In this document: in pieces, positions 9,414 through 19,300 of the stretch
Layout of the letters: every line of letters starts with the position of its first letter
Numbering within the stretch: position 1 is the first letter of the stretch
Assembly (NCBI RefSeq): GCF_900172375.1
Contig: NZ_FWFS01000006.1
Span: 124,001-188,000 of the forward strand
Reading direction: 5' to 3'
DNA: 64,000 nucleotides
Source of the DNA: Aquimixticola soesokkakensis
Lineage (GTDB): Bacteria; Pseudomonadota; Alphaproteobacteria; Rhodobacterales; Rhodobacteraceae
Program-made: the position numbers and the translations under genes
The notes under the pieces: generated by a model
What the model saw: only the letters and a program-made list of their open reading frames with translations
The model's database searches: none
What the model was told of the DNA's origin: nothing

Positions 9414-10472
9414 ATGTCGATGGAGGGACTGCGCTGCATGTGGATGCGCGGCGGCACATCGAAAGGCGGCTATTTCGTCGCTGACGATTTGCCACGCGAT
9501 GTCGCAGCGCGCGATGCATTCTTGCTGGGGGTCATGGGCTCGCCCGATCCGCGCCAGATCGACGGGATGGGCGGCGCGGACCCGTTGACCTCCAAGGTTG
9601 CGGTCGTGTCGAAATCTACCCGTGACGGCGTCGATGTGGACTATCTGTTTTTGCAGGTTTTTGTCGATCAGGCCATCGTCACGGACGCGCAGAACTGCGG
9701 CAATATCCTGGCCGGGGTTGGCCCGTTCGCGATTGAACGCGGGCTGGTGGAGGCCGTGGATGGCGTCACGAAAGTGTCGATCTACATGGAAAACACCGGG
9801 CAGATTTCCGTGGCCGAGGTGAGCACCCCGAAGGGCGTGGTGAGCTATGCGGGGGAGGCGCGCATCGACGGCGTTCCCGGGACATCCGCGCCGGTGCCGA
9901 TTGAATTCAAGGATACGGCCGGATCAAGCTGCGGGGCGCTTTTGCCGACCGGAAATGCCTGCGACACGGTGCAGGGCGTCGCGGTCACGATGATCGACAA
10001 CGGCATGCCCTGCGTGGTGATGCGCGCGGCGGACATGGGGATCTCGGGCGAAGAAACCCCCGAAGACCTCGAAGCCAACGCGGCGTTGCGCGAGAAACTG
10101 GAAGCGATCCGGCTGGAATGCGGGCCGCTGATGAATCTGGGCGATGTGGCCAAAAAATCCGTGCCGAAGATGACGATGGTCAGCGCGCCGCGCGATGGCG
10201 GGGCGATTTCGACCCGAACGTTTATTCCCCACCGCTGCCATAAAACCATTGGCGTGCTCGGGGCGGTGTCGGTCGCGACCGCCTGTCTGCTGGAGGGAAG
10301 CCCTGCCGCACAGCTGGCCGAGGTCGGCACGGGCGCAGAGCGCAGGCTCAAAGTGGAACACCCCACGGGCGAAATGACCGTGGTGGCGAAATTGGACGAC
10401 GCGGGAGCGGTTGCCTCGGCGGCAATCTTGCGCACCGCGCGCAAACTGATGGACGGGACTGTTTATGCCTGA
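9414..10472 (+). CDS. ligU: 4-oxalomesaconate tautomerase (PrpF/GalD family)
   Basis: Isomerises 4-oxalomesaconate between its tautomers so that it can be hydrated. The 352-residue protein begins MSMEGLRCMWMRGGTSKGGY, the typical PrpF-family N-terminus. Diaminopimelate-epimerase-fold segments follow: DAQNCGNILAGVGPFAIE, SSCGALLPTG and RTFIPHRCHKTIGVLGAVS. ATG 9414 is chosen for GGGAGGAAA 5 bases upstream; an earlier ATG at 9375 is unsupported. The orthologue in pseudomonads is called galD; ligU is the sphingomonad name. It overlaps ligI by 8 bases, suggesting translational coupling. Confidence 0.92.
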   Translation: MSMEGLRCMWMRGGTSKGGYFVADDLPRDVAARDAFLLGVMGSPDPRQIDGMGGADPLTSKVAVVSKSTRDGVDVDYLFLQVFVDQAIVTDAQNCGNILAGVGPFAIERGLVEAVDGVTKVSIYMENTGQISVAEVSTPKGVVSYAGEARIDGVPGTSAPVPIEFKDTAGSSCGALLPTGNACDTVQGVAVTMIDNGMPCVVMRAADMGISGEETPEDLEANAALREKLEAIRLECGPLMNLGDVAKKSVPKMTMVSAPRDGGAISTRTFIPHRCHKTIGVLGAVSVATACLLEGSPAAQLAEVGTGAERRLKVEHPTGEMTVVAKLDDAGAVASAAILRTARKLMDGTVYA

Positions 10473-11358
10473 CGATATGAAAATGGACGCTGACTGGTTG
10501 GTATTTCACCCCAACCCCAAAAAGCCCGACTTCAAACTGCCCGCAGGCGCTGTGGACGCGCATTGCCATGTGTTTGGTCCGGCTGGCGAATTTCCCTTTG
10601 CGCCCGAACGCAAATACACGCCTTGTGATGCGGGCAAGGACAAACTGTACGAACTGCGCGACTACCTTGGGTTTGCGCGCAATGTGATCGTGCAGGCGAC
10701 CTGCCACGGCAAGGACAACCGCGCCATGGTCGATGCCTGCCGCACCGCCGGTGATCTGGCGCGCGGCATTGCCTCCGTGGGCCCCGACATCACCGAGGCC
10801 GAGATTGCCCAAATGGACGCCGCCGGCGTGCGCGGCGTGCGTTTCAACTTTGTCAAACGTCTGGTCGATGCTACGCCCAAAGAGGTGTTCCTGTCGATTG
10901 CCGAGAAAATCGCCAAGTTCGACTGGCATATCGTGGTCTACTTCGAGGCGGCGGATCTGGAAGAGCTTGTGCCCTTTTTGAACCAGTTGCCCACGACCAT
11001 CGTCGTTGATCACATGGGCCGACCCGATGTGGCAAAAGGGGTCGATCACCCCGATTTCCAGCGCTTTATCAAGCTGATGGAAGACAACCCGCGCGTCTGG
11101 TCGAAAGTGACCTGTCCCGAGCGTTTGTCGGTCGAGGGGGAGCCTGACTATTCGGACGTGATCCCGTTTTGCCGCACGATTGTTGAAAAATTCCCCGATC
11201 GCGTGCTCTGGGGCACCGACTGGCCCCATCCCAACATGAAAACCCACATGCCCGATGACGGCAATCTTGTGGATTTCATCCCGAAAATTGCGCCGACCGC
11301 CGAGTTGCAACAGCAGCTTCTGGTCGACAACCCGATGCGCCTGTACTGGGCAAAATAA
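10465..11358 (+). CDS. ligI: 2-pyrone-4,6-dicarboxylate hydrolase (amidohydrolase superfamily)
   Basis: Hydrolyses the lactone 2-pyrone-4,6-dicarboxylate to 4-oxalomesaconate. 297 residues, as in LigI. The amidohydrolase barrel shows VDAHCHVFGP (the HxH pair, about residues 31-33), RKYTPCDAG, FVKRLVDATPKE, IVVDHMGRPDV and the terminal LWGTDWPHPNM with the catalytic Asp. LigI is a metal-independent member of its superfamily. The start overlaps the ligU stop; a second ATG lies 12 bases on (10477) and cannot be excluded. Followed after 14 bases by ligA with an AAGGAGGAG ribosome site. Confidence 0.94.
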   Translation: MPDDMKMDADWLVFHPNPKKPDFKLPAGAVDAHCHVFGPAGEFPFAPERKYTPCDAGKDKLYELRDYLGFARNVIVQATCHGKDNRAMVDACRTAGDLARGIASVGPDITEAEIAQMDAAGVRGVRFNFVKRLVDATPKEVFLSIAEKIAKFDWHIVVYFEAADLEELVPFLNQLPTTIVVDHMGRPDVAKGVDHPDFQRFIKLMEDNPRVWSKVTCPERLSVEGEPDYSDVIPFCRTIVEKFPDRVLWGTDWPHPNMKTHMPDDGNLVDFIPKIAPTAELQQQLLVDNPMRLYWAK

Positions 11359-11372
11359 GGAGGAGAACCGTT

Positions 11373-11732
11373 ATGGAACTCAAAGATCTCGAACACGACA
11401 CCCCCATCGAGGGCACCACGCTGTTTGACGGCGAGATGGCGATGAAGGGCTACGGTCTGAACAAGATGAGCTTTTCGTTCAACGAGGCCAATGCGCGCGC
11501 TGAATATGTCCTCGACCCCGAAGCCTATATGGACAAGTTCAAGTTGTCGGAGGCCCAAAAGCAGGCCTGCCGTGACAAGGACGTTCTGGCGCTGATCCGC
11601 GAGGGCGGCAACATCTACTATCTCGCGAAATTCGCCGGGATTTTCCGTCTCTCCGTTCAGGACATCGGCGCGCAGCAGACCGGCATGTCGGTCGAAGAAT
11701 TCAAACAAAAACTTCTCGATCAAGCGAAATAA
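11373..11732 (+). CDS. ligA: Protocatechuate 4,5-dioxygenase, alpha (small) subunit
   Basis: Small helical subunit (119 residues) that caps the active site of the LigB catalytic subunit in extradiol cleavage of protocatechuate. Family features include IEGTTLFDGEMAMKGYGLNKMSFSF near the N-terminus, AYMDKFKLSEAQKQACRDKD and LIREGGNIYYLAKFAGIF (described here in segments). Preceded by AAGGAGGAG and separated by 12 bases from ligB, so the two subunits would be made together. Confidence 0.95.
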   Translation: MELKDLEHDTPIEGTTLFDGEMAMKGYGLNKMSFSFNEANARAEYVLDPEAYMDKFKLSEAQKQACRDKDVLALIREGGNIYYLAKFAGIFRLSVQDIGAQQTGMSVEEFKQKLLDQAK

Positions 11733-11744
11733 GGAGAGCGTTCC

Positions 11745-12617
11745 ATGGCACGTATTCTGGGTGGTATCACCACATCCCACATCCCCGCCGTCGGCCACGC
11801 CATTGCCAACGAGCTGTTCGAAGACCCCTATTGGAAGCCGTTCTTTGCCGGCTACCCGCCGATCCACGAATGGCTTGCGAAACACAAACCCGACGTTGTG
11901 ATCAACATCTACAACGACCACGGTCTGGGCCTGTTCCTCGACAAAATGCCGACCTTTGCGATTGGTGCGGCGCTTGAGTACCAGAACGCCGACGAGGGCT
12001 GGGGTCTCAAACAGCTTCCCCCGTTCAAGGGCGATGCACCGCTGAGCTGGCACATCATCGAAGGCATGGTCGAGGATGAATTCGACATCTGCTCGTGCCA
12101 GGAACTGCCCGTCGATCACGGCTTTACCGTGCCGATGCAGCTGTTCTGGCCGGGGCTGAACGAAAACCCCAATATGCCGCGTGCGATCCCGATTTCGGCC
12201 AACACCGTGCAGCACCCGATCCCGACGCTCAAACGCGCGCTCGATTTCGGTAAATCCCTGCGCAAGGCGGTCCTGAGCTGGCCCGAAGATGTGAAGGTGG
12301 TCGTGCTGGGCACCGGCGGTCTGTCGCACCAGCTTGATGGTGAGCGCGCAGGCTTCATCAACAAGGATTTCGACACCTACTGCATGGACAAAATCGTGTC
12401 CGAGCCGGAAGAGCTGACCAAGATTTCGCGCAAGGAACTTGTACGTCAGGCGGGCGCGCAGGGCACTGAATTCCTGATGTGGATGATGATGCGCGGCGCT
12501 TTGGGCGAGAAGGTGAATCTGGTCAACAAGAACTATCACCTGCCGATTTCCAACACCGGTGCCGGCACCATGTTGATGGAATGCATGGACGAGGAAATGG
12601 TCCAAGCGGCTGAATAA
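11745..12617 (+). CDS. ligB: Protocatechuate 4,5-dioxygenase, beta (catalytic) subunit
   Basis: Non-haem Fe(II) class III extradiol dioxygenase that opens the protocatechuate ring between C4 and C5. 290 residues. The expected iron ligands are present: His12 (TTSHIP), His59 (NIYNDHG) and Glu242 (QGTEFLMW). His195 (GTGGLSHQL) fits the acid/base histidine known from the Sphingobium enzyme. The preceding AAGGAGAG ribosome site is strong. Last gene of the ligK-U-I-A-B run, closed 19 bases later by a terminator. Gallate dioxygenase is related but normally fuses the alpha part; the separate ligA argues for protocatechuate. Confidence 0.95.
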   Translation: MARILGGITTSHIPAVGHAIANELFEDPYWKPFFAGYPPIHEWLAKHKPDVVINIYNDHGLGLFLDKMPTFAIGAALEYQNADEGWGLKQLPPFKGDAPLSWHIIEGMVEDEFDICSCQELPVDHGFTVPMQLFWPGLNENPNMPRAIPISANTVQHPIPTLKRALDFGKSLRKAVLSWPEDVKVVVLGTGGLSHQLDGERAGFINKDFDTYCMDKIVSEPEELTKISRKELVRQAGAQGTEFLMWMMMRGALGEKVNLVNKNYHLPISNTGAGTMLMECMDEEMVQAAE

Positions 12618-12635
12618 GCGCCCCTTTGTAAGCGC

Positions 12636-12670
12636 AAAAGGCCCCTGCAGCGATGCGGGGGCCTTTTTTT
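12636..12670 (+). terminator. Rho-independent terminator after ligB
   Basis: AAAAGGCCCCTGCA pairs with the GC-rich GCGGGGGCC arm and runs into eight T. The A-run on the other arm may let it also stop transcripts from the convergent nad operon. Confidence 0.9.
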
Positions 12671-12702
12671 CGCGCCACGGTTTCGATCGCCGCAGCGGGG
12701 TC

Positions 12703-13560
12703 CTAGAAATCGAGGCCCAGATCCAGCGTTTTGGCCGAATGGGTTAGCGCACCGGAGGAAATGTAATCGACGCCGGTTGCCGCGACTTCGGCGATGCGCT
12801 CAAGTTTCATATTGCCCGAGGCCTCGGTCACGATGCGGCCTTTGCACATCTGCACGGCTGTGATCAGCGTCGGCGTGTCCATATTGTCGAGCAGCACGAC
12901 CTCGGCACCGCCGACCGCAAGCACCTGTTCCAGTTGCGCCAGCGTATCCACCTCGATCTCGACACGCATCATATGCGAGGCAACCGCGCGCGCCGCCGTC
13001 AGCACTTCGCGAATGCCGCCCGCTGCGGCGATGTGGTTGTCCTTGATCAGGATCGCATCCGACAGGCCAAAGCGGTGGTTGAACCCGCCGCCATGCAGCA
13101 CCGCCAGTTTTTCAGCGATGCGCATGTTGGGCGTGGTCTTGCGCGTGCAGGTGACGCGGGTTGTCGTGCCCTTGGTTTGGGCCACAAACGCCGCCGTCAG
13201 GGTCGCGATGCCCGTCAAACGCCCCGCATAGTTCAGCGCGATGCGCTCGCCCGAGAGGATCGAGGCGGCTTTGCCGGTGATGACCATCAACACATCGCCC
13301 TTGGCGCAGGCGCTGCCATCGCCCAAAAGCGTTTCCACCTCAAGGCTCGGGTCCACAAGGTGAAAGGCAAGGCGCGCGATCTGCATGCCCGACACAACCC
13401 CCGCCTCGCGCGCGTTGATCCGCGCGGTGTAGGTGGTGTCGGCGGGGATCACGGCGCGTGTGGTGACATCCCCCATCTGCCCGAGGTCTTCAAGCAGGGC
13501 AGCGCGCACCATCGGTTCCAAAATCAAATCGGGAACGGTGGCAAAAGCGTTTACGGTCAA
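12703..13560 (-). CDS. nadC: Nicotinate-nucleotide diphosphorylase (quinolinate phosphoribosyltransferase)
   Basis: Converts quinolinate and PRPP to nicotinate mononucleotide, the third step of de novo NAD synthesis. 285 residues, family length. Visible family motifs: LLEDLGQMGDVTTRA, GERIALNYAGRLTGIATLT, TRKTTPNMRIAEKLAV, GGGFNHRFGLSDAILIKDNH, IEIEVDTLAQLEQ type segment and EASGNMKLERI. It begins 4 bases after nadB stops, so is tightly coupled, and is the last gene of nadA-nadB-nadC. Confidence 0.97.
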   Translation of the reverse strand: MTVNAFATVPDLILEPMVRAALLEDLGQMGDVTTRAVIPADTTYTARINAREAGVVSGMQIARLAFHLVDPSLEVETLLGDGSACAKGDVLMVITGKAASILSGERIALNYAGRLTGIATLTAAFVAQTKGTTTRVTCTRKTTPNMRIAEKLAVLHGGGFNHRFGLSDAILIKDNHIAAAGGIREVLTAARAVASHMMRVEIEVDTLAQLEQVLAVGGAEVVLLDNMDTPTLITAVQMCKGRIVTEASGNMKLERIAEVAATGVDYISSGALTHSAKTLDLGLDF

Positions 13561-13564
13561 GGTC

Positions 13565-15139
13565 TTACTCCGTCGAAATGGCGCGGCGCACGATCAGCGC
13601 GTCCGAAAGGAACAGATGGGTGCGTTCGGCCTGATCGGGATCCGCCTCGGGAAAATCCGAGCGAAAGTGCCCGCCGCGGCTTTCACAGCGCATCAGGGCG
13701 GCGGCGGCGATCAGCGTGGCGGTGGCCGTCATGTTGCAAAAGGTCACATTGTCGGCGTTGTCCGCTTCGATCCTGGCGATTTGGGACAGGGCTTCTTCGA
13801 GGCCCTCATGGGTGCGCAAAACGCCGACATATTTGGTCATGCAATTGCGCAACGCGCTGACCGAGGCAGCATCCAGCGGCGCGCCGCCGCCGGGAAAGGC
13901 GATGTCCACGAGGGGCGCGTCCTCGACAGCGGGAGTGTGGGCCGAAATATCGCGCGCGCAGGTGCGCGCATAGACCAGCGCCTCCAGCAGCCCGTTCGAG
14001 GCAAGGCGGTTGGCGCCGTGCAATCCGGTCGAGGAGGCTTCGCCGCAGACCCACAGATGCCCAAGCGTCGCACGGCCCTGCGCGTCGGTGTCCACGCCGC
14101 CCATGTGGTAATGCGCGGCGGCGGCAACGGGAATGGTGTCGTGGACCGGATCGATTCCGGCGCGCGCGCAGGCTTCGGCCACGGTGGGATATTTCGTCAG
14201 CACCTGCGCCCCCAGCACCTTGCGGGTGTCGAGCGCAGGGCGCAGCCCGGCCATGGACTGGCGGAAAATGGCACGCGCCACGATGTCACGCGGCGCAAGT
14301 TCGCCGTCAGGGTGGATCGCGGGCATGAACCGCTCGCCATCCTTGTTCACCAGAATGGCGCCCTCGCCGCGCAGGGCTTCGGTGGCAAGGGGCAGGGGGT
14401 CTTCGCCCGCATCAATCGCCGTTGGGTGGAACTGCACGAATTCGGGGTCGGCGATGCGCGCGCCTGCCCGCGCCGCCATGCCGATCACCTGCCCGCGAAT
14501 GCGCGGCGGGTTGGTGGTATGGGCAAAGAGCCCGCCCGATCCGCCACCCGCCAGCAAAATCGCGGGCGCTTTGATCAACACGGGGTCGGTGGTGCCATCG
14601 GAGCGTTCGATCCACACGCCGGTGACGGTGTCCCCCGAGGTTTCCAGTTTGACAGCCAACGTGCCTTCGAGCACCTGCACCGACGGGGTGGCGCGCACGG
14701 CGGCAATCAGGGTTTGCATGATTTGCTTGCCTGCCTGATCGCCCTTTACGCGCACGACGCGGGCCACGGAATGGGCAGCTTCGCGCGACATGACGTAGCC
14801 GCCATCGGGACCGCGATCAAAAGGCGTGCCCAGATCGGTGAGGTCGAGGATATGCTCGCGCGCATGGGCGGTGACCATTTCGGCCACCCCGGCGTCCACG
14901 GTGCCCGCGCCCGCGGTGATCGTGTCGGCGGCATGGGCGGCGGCGCTGTCGGTGGCATCCATTGCGGCGGCGACACCGCCCTGTGCCCAGGCCGAGCTTG
15001 CGCCCTGTCCCAAAGGTTCGGGAGAAATCATCAACACGGGGCGCGGGGCGAGATCGAGCGCCGCATAAAGCGCCCCCAAGCCTGCGCCGACAATCACGAC
15101 GCGATCGGTCGTCACGCCAGTCAAAGGAGCGTTGCTCAC
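13565..15139 (-). CDS. nadB: L-aspartate oxidase
   Basis: FAD-dependent oxidation of aspartate to iminoaspartate, feeding quinolinate synthase. 524 residues. N-terminal FAD fold VIVGAGLGALYAALDLAP, then SSAWAQGGVAAAMD, the active-site arginine region LATEALRGEGAILVNKDGERFMP, YHMGGVDTDAQGRATL and GLHGANRLASNGLLEALVY. The C-terminal helical domain ends in an acidic stretch (FPEADPDQAERTHL). It starts 13 bases after nadA. Succinate dehydrogenase flavoproteins are related, but the length and neighbours settle the call. Confidence 0.97.
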   Translation of the reverse strand: MSNAPLTGVTTDRVVIVGAGLGALYAALDLAPRPVLMISPEPLGQGASSAWAQGGVAAAMDATDSAAAHAADTITAGAGTVDAGVAEMVTAHAREHILDLTDLGTPFDRGPDGGYVMSREAAHSVARVVRVKGDQAGKQIMQTLIAAVRATPSVQVLEGTLAVKLETSGDTVTGVWIERSDGTTDPVLIKAPAILLAGGGSGGLFAHTTNPPRIRGQVIGMAARAGARIADPEFVQFHPTAIDAGEDPLPLATEALRGEGAILVNKDGERFMPAIHPDGELAPRDIVARAIFRQSMAGLRPALDTRKVLGAQVLTKYPTVAEACARAGIDPVHDTIPVAAAAHYHMGGVDTDAQGRATLGHLWVCGEASSTGLHGANRLASNGLLEALVYARTCARDISAHTPAVEDAPLVDIAFPGGGAPLDAASVSALRNCMTKYVGVLRTHEGLEEALSQIARIEADNADNVTFCNMTATATLIAAAALMRCESRGGHFRSDFPEADPDQAERTHLFLSDALIVRRAISTE

Positions 15140-15152
15140 GATGGTTCTTCCC

Positions 15153-16205
15153 TTAGAGGCCGAGCGCGCGGCTGGTGTCGATCATGCGCTGCACCGCCAC
15201 GCGGGCCTTTTGTGCCACGGCCGTGTCCACATGGACCTCGGCGGACATCGTGTGCAGCGACCACAGGATTTTCTCCAGCGTGATCATCTTCATGTAGGGG
15301 CACATATTGCAGGGGCCGACGAAATCCACCTCCGGCAAGGCGTCCGAGATATTGGAGGCCATCGAACATTCGGTGACCAGCATGGCTTTCTCGGGCTTTT
15401 CGCGTGTCACATAGTCGATGATACCGCTGGTCGAGCCGGAGAAATCCGAAGCCGCGACCACATCGGGCGGGCATTCGGGGTGGGCAATGATCCGCGTGCC
15501 CGGGTTCCAGTCGCGAAAATCGTCGAGATCCTTGGCGGTGTATTGTTCGTGGACGATGCAGGCGCCATCGTACCAGACGATTTTTTTCTCCGGCACCATC
15601 GCGGCCACGTTTTGAGCGAGATATTTATCCGGCGTCATGATGACCGTGTCGCTGTCCTGTGCGGCCACGATTTGCGCGGCATTCGAGGAGGTGCAGCAGA
15701 TGTCGGAGGCGGCTTTGACCTCGGCGGTGGTGTTGACGTAGGTGACCACGGGCGCGCCGGGGTATTGCGCGCGCATTTTCGCGATATCGGGGGCGGTGAT
15801 GCTTTCGGCCAGCGAACAGCCCGCATCCATATCGGGGATCAGCACGGTCTTTTCGGGGTTCAGGATTTTCGAGGTTTCGGCCATGAAATGCACGCCGCAT
15901 TGCACGATCACATCCTCTTGCACCTCGGTCGCTTTGATGGCGAGCTGAAGGCTGTCGCCCACCACATCCGCCACCCCGTGATAAATCGCAGGCGTCATGT
16001 AGTTATGGGCCAAAATCACTGCGCCGCGTTCTTTTTTCAGCTTGTTGATCGCCGCGACATAGGGCGCGTGAATGGCCCAGTCGACGGGGTTCACGACACG
16101 GCTCATGCGCGCGTATTCGGCCGACATGGCATTGGCAAGTTTCACATTCGGCGCAAGATCGTAAATCTCGCCCAGATCGTGGCGCATCTGGATGGTGTCG
16201 AGCAT
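15153..16205 (-). CDS. nadA: Quinolinate synthase A ([4Fe-4S])
   Basis: Condenses iminoaspartate with dihydroxyacetone phosphate to quinolinate, using a [4Fe-4S] cluster. Motifs: ILAHNYMTPAIY, VQCGVHFMAETSKILNP (first cluster Cys), PDMDAGCSLAES, EVKAASDICCTSSNA, HPECPPDVV and VGPCNMCPYMKMITLEKI. ATG 16205 gives 350 residues, the usual length, and has GGGGGG 7 bases upstream. An in-frame GTG at 16259 would add 18 residues without a ribosome site. First gene of the nad operon. Confidence 0.96.
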   Translation of the reverse strand: MLDTIQMRHDLGEIYDLAPNVKLANAMSAEYARMSRVVNPVDWAIHAPYVAAINKLKKERGAVILAHNYMTPAIYHGVADVVGDSLQLAIKATEVQEDVIVQCGVHFMAETSKILNPEKTVLIPDMDAGCSLAESITAPDIAKMRAQYPGAPVVTYVNTTAEVKAASDICCTSSNAAQIVAAQDSDTVIMTPDKYLAQNVAAMVPEKKIVWYDGACIVHEQYTAKDLDDFRDWNPGTRIIAHPECPPDVVAASDFSGSTSGIIDYVTREKPEKAMLVTECSMASNISDALPEVDFVGPCNMCPYMKMITLEKILWSLHTMSAEVHVDTAVAQKARVAVQRMIDTSRALGL

Positions 16206-16367
16206 GTGATATCCCCCCGGATCAACAGGTTGCACCCGCAGCGCGACCTCGTATTTCACGCCGCGAGATGCGGCACTACAGTGGGACGGTTTTGTCAGGT
16301 TTGGGGCAGTGACGCAAGGGGAGGCGGGCCTGGCGCCCCCGGATCGGCGGGCGCCGGGGGCGCGCGC

Positions 16368-19300
16368 CTATTCTGCGGCGCGCAAATGGGCGGGGCGGCT
16401 GTCCTGCACCTCGGCCTCGTCCCAGATGATTTCGGGATGTTTGACCTTTTTCGCGGCCTTGGCCAGTTCCAGATCGCGCGCGGTGCGCGAGCCGGCGTTG
16501 GACCAGGCCCGCAGGCCCGCAATCGAGCGGTACGCCCCTTTGCCCAGCCAGATCCGCAGCGCCAGCATCGCAGGGGTAAAGACCAGCGTCAGAACCGTTG
16601 CGATCCCGAGGCCAAAGACCACCGCCGTGGCAAGGTTTTTCCAGAACATTGCCGTGGGGCTGTCGATGGAATAGCCCCCCTGGATGAAATCGAGCGACAG
16701 GCCGAACATCATGGGCGCAAGCCCCGCCATGGTGGTGATCGTGGTCAGCAGCACCGGCCGGATGCGGTTCTCGGCGGTGCGCACGATGGCCTCCAGCTTG
16801 GGCATGTACTGGGAATATTCCTGATAGGTATCAATCAGCACGATGTTGTTGTTCACAACAATCCCCGCCAGGGCGACCACCCCCGTGCCGGTCATGATCA
16901 CCGCAAAGGGCTGGCCCATGACCAAAAGCCCGACCAGCACGCCCGCGGTCGACAGGACCACCGCCAAAAGCACCAGCACCGAATTGTAGAAACTGTTGAA
17001 CTGCGCAAGCAGGATGATGAACATCAAGGCCAGCGCACCGGCAAAGGCCTGTCCGAGAAAGGCCATGGATTCGGCCTGTTCTTCCTCGTCGCCGGTCCAT
17101 TCCCAGGTGACGCCAGCGGGCAGGGGGGTGGTGTTAAGCCATGTGGTCAGCGCCGCGATCCGCTCGGAAGGGGTGATCACCTCGCCGGCGGCGTTGCGCA
17201 GGTCAGGGGCGACGGCGGCTTTCACGTCGAAATAGCGCTGCTGGTCCACGCGGTCGATTTGCGCCAGTTTGGGCACGGGTTCGCGGCTGATAAAATTCGA
17301 CAGCGGCACCAAACCGCCCGGCGTGCGCAGTTTGAGCGTGTCGAGCGTCGAGAGAACGCGGTCCTGCTGGGGCAGGCGCACGCGGATTTCGATTTCCTCA
17401 TCCGAGCTGTCGACCCGCATCGTGTCCAAAAGCAGCCCGCGTGTCACAAGCTGGATCATACCACCAACGGTGGCGACATCCGCGCCGTAGCGACCCGCTT
17501 CCTCGACATCGACATCGATCTGCCAGTCAATCCCGGGCAAGGGCAGCGTGTCCTCGACATCGACAAGGCCGCTCGTGGCGGCAAATTTTTCATGAACCAG
17601 CGTGGTGGCCTGCTGGAGGACGTCGAAATTGTCGCCCATGAGACGCAGGTGAACGGGCTTGGCCGAGGCCGGCCCCATCGAGAGGTTCTGGATTTCGGCA
17701 TAGAGACCGGGGATCCGGGCCAGCTTGGTTTCCAGTTCGGCCAGAATATAGTCGCCATCGTAAATCTCGGAGACTTTGGTGTCTTTGAAAAACAGCCAGC
17801 CGTCGGTCGTCGTGGTGGGGCGATCGTCCCAGGGGATCAGTTCGACCTGGACCTGCCCGATGGTGTCGCGTGGCCCCGATCCGCCGCCGGTGTTCTGGTT
17901 CAACCCGCCCGCGCCGGCAAAGGCAAACACGTTTTCAACGCCGGGTTGGGCGCGCACCACGTCCTCGACCTGTTTGACAAGAGCGTCCTTCTGGCCCACC
18001 GACAGGTTGCCCCGGGCGCGCACATAGATGATGGCCTGTTCGGGTTCGGTTTCCCCGATAAATTCCGTGCCGTTGTTGTTCTGGCCGTAGTAGCCGAAAA
18101 TGCCGACGACGGCGAAAATGACGGCGGCAATCGTGACCACGGGCATCACCGGATTGCCGGTCAGCGCGTGCATCACCTTCCCAAAGAGCGAGCGGCGATA
18201 GCCGGCGTTGACTTTGGTCGCTTTGCGCGGCGGGGTTGCGGCATTCAGCCCGATCGACGTCAGCGCCGCCCCCAGCGTGAACAGTACCGCGCCAAGCAGA
18301 ACGCCCGCGATGCCCGCCTGCGGGGTCCCTGTCAGATAGGCGGGGTTGAGCAGTTGCATCACCGCCACGAACACCGCGTAAGCGCCGAGTGCGGCAACCA
18401 GCGCGCAGCCCCAGCGCGGCAGGCGGCGCGCAAGGGCATTGCCCGAGCGGTCAAAGAGGCGCGAAATGCGGCCCGCAACGCCGCCCATCACCGGCAGATA
18501 GATCAGCGCGACAATCAGCGAGGCCGAGAGCACAAAGATGATCGTGACCGGCAGCATCCCCATGAATTCCCCGGCCACACCGGGCCAGAACAGCATCGGC
18601 AGAAAGGCGCAGAGCGTCGTCGCCGTCGAGGAGACCACGGGCCAGAACATCCGCTTGGCGGCCTCAAGGTAGGCGGCCATCGGGCCGGAGCCCTCGTTGA
18701 TGCGCCGGTCGGCATATTCGACCACCACAATCGCCCCGTCGACCAACATGCCCACGGCCAGAATGAGACCGAACATCACCATGTTGGAAATCGTGATGTC
18801 CATGATTCCGAGGAAAATGAAGCACAACAGGAAGGAGGTCGGGATCGAAAACCCGACCAGCAGCGCCGAGCGGGTGCCAAGCGAGGCAAGCACGACGATC
18901 ATCACCAGCGCGATGGCCGTCAGAACCGAGCCTTCGAGCTGGCTGACCATCGAGGCGACCTGCGTGGATTGGTCGTTCGACGTGCCGACCTGCACGGCAG
19001 CGCGCAGATCCTCGGGCCAGGCGGCGACCTCGGCGGCCACTTCGTCGCGCACCAGAGCGGCGGTGTCGATGACGGGAAACCCTTTGCGTTTGACCACCTG
19101 CAGGGCAACCGTGTTTTGCCCGTTGAAGCGGGCCGTGCCTTCGCGGTCCTCAAAGGTGAGGCGGATGTCGGCAAGATCGCCCAGGGTCACCACCCGGTCG
19201 CCGTTGACCTTGACCGGCAGGCGCATCACATCCGCCTGCTCGTCAAAGGACGACGGGATTTTCAGCGCGAATGCCCCCTGATCGGTGGAAATATCCCCCG

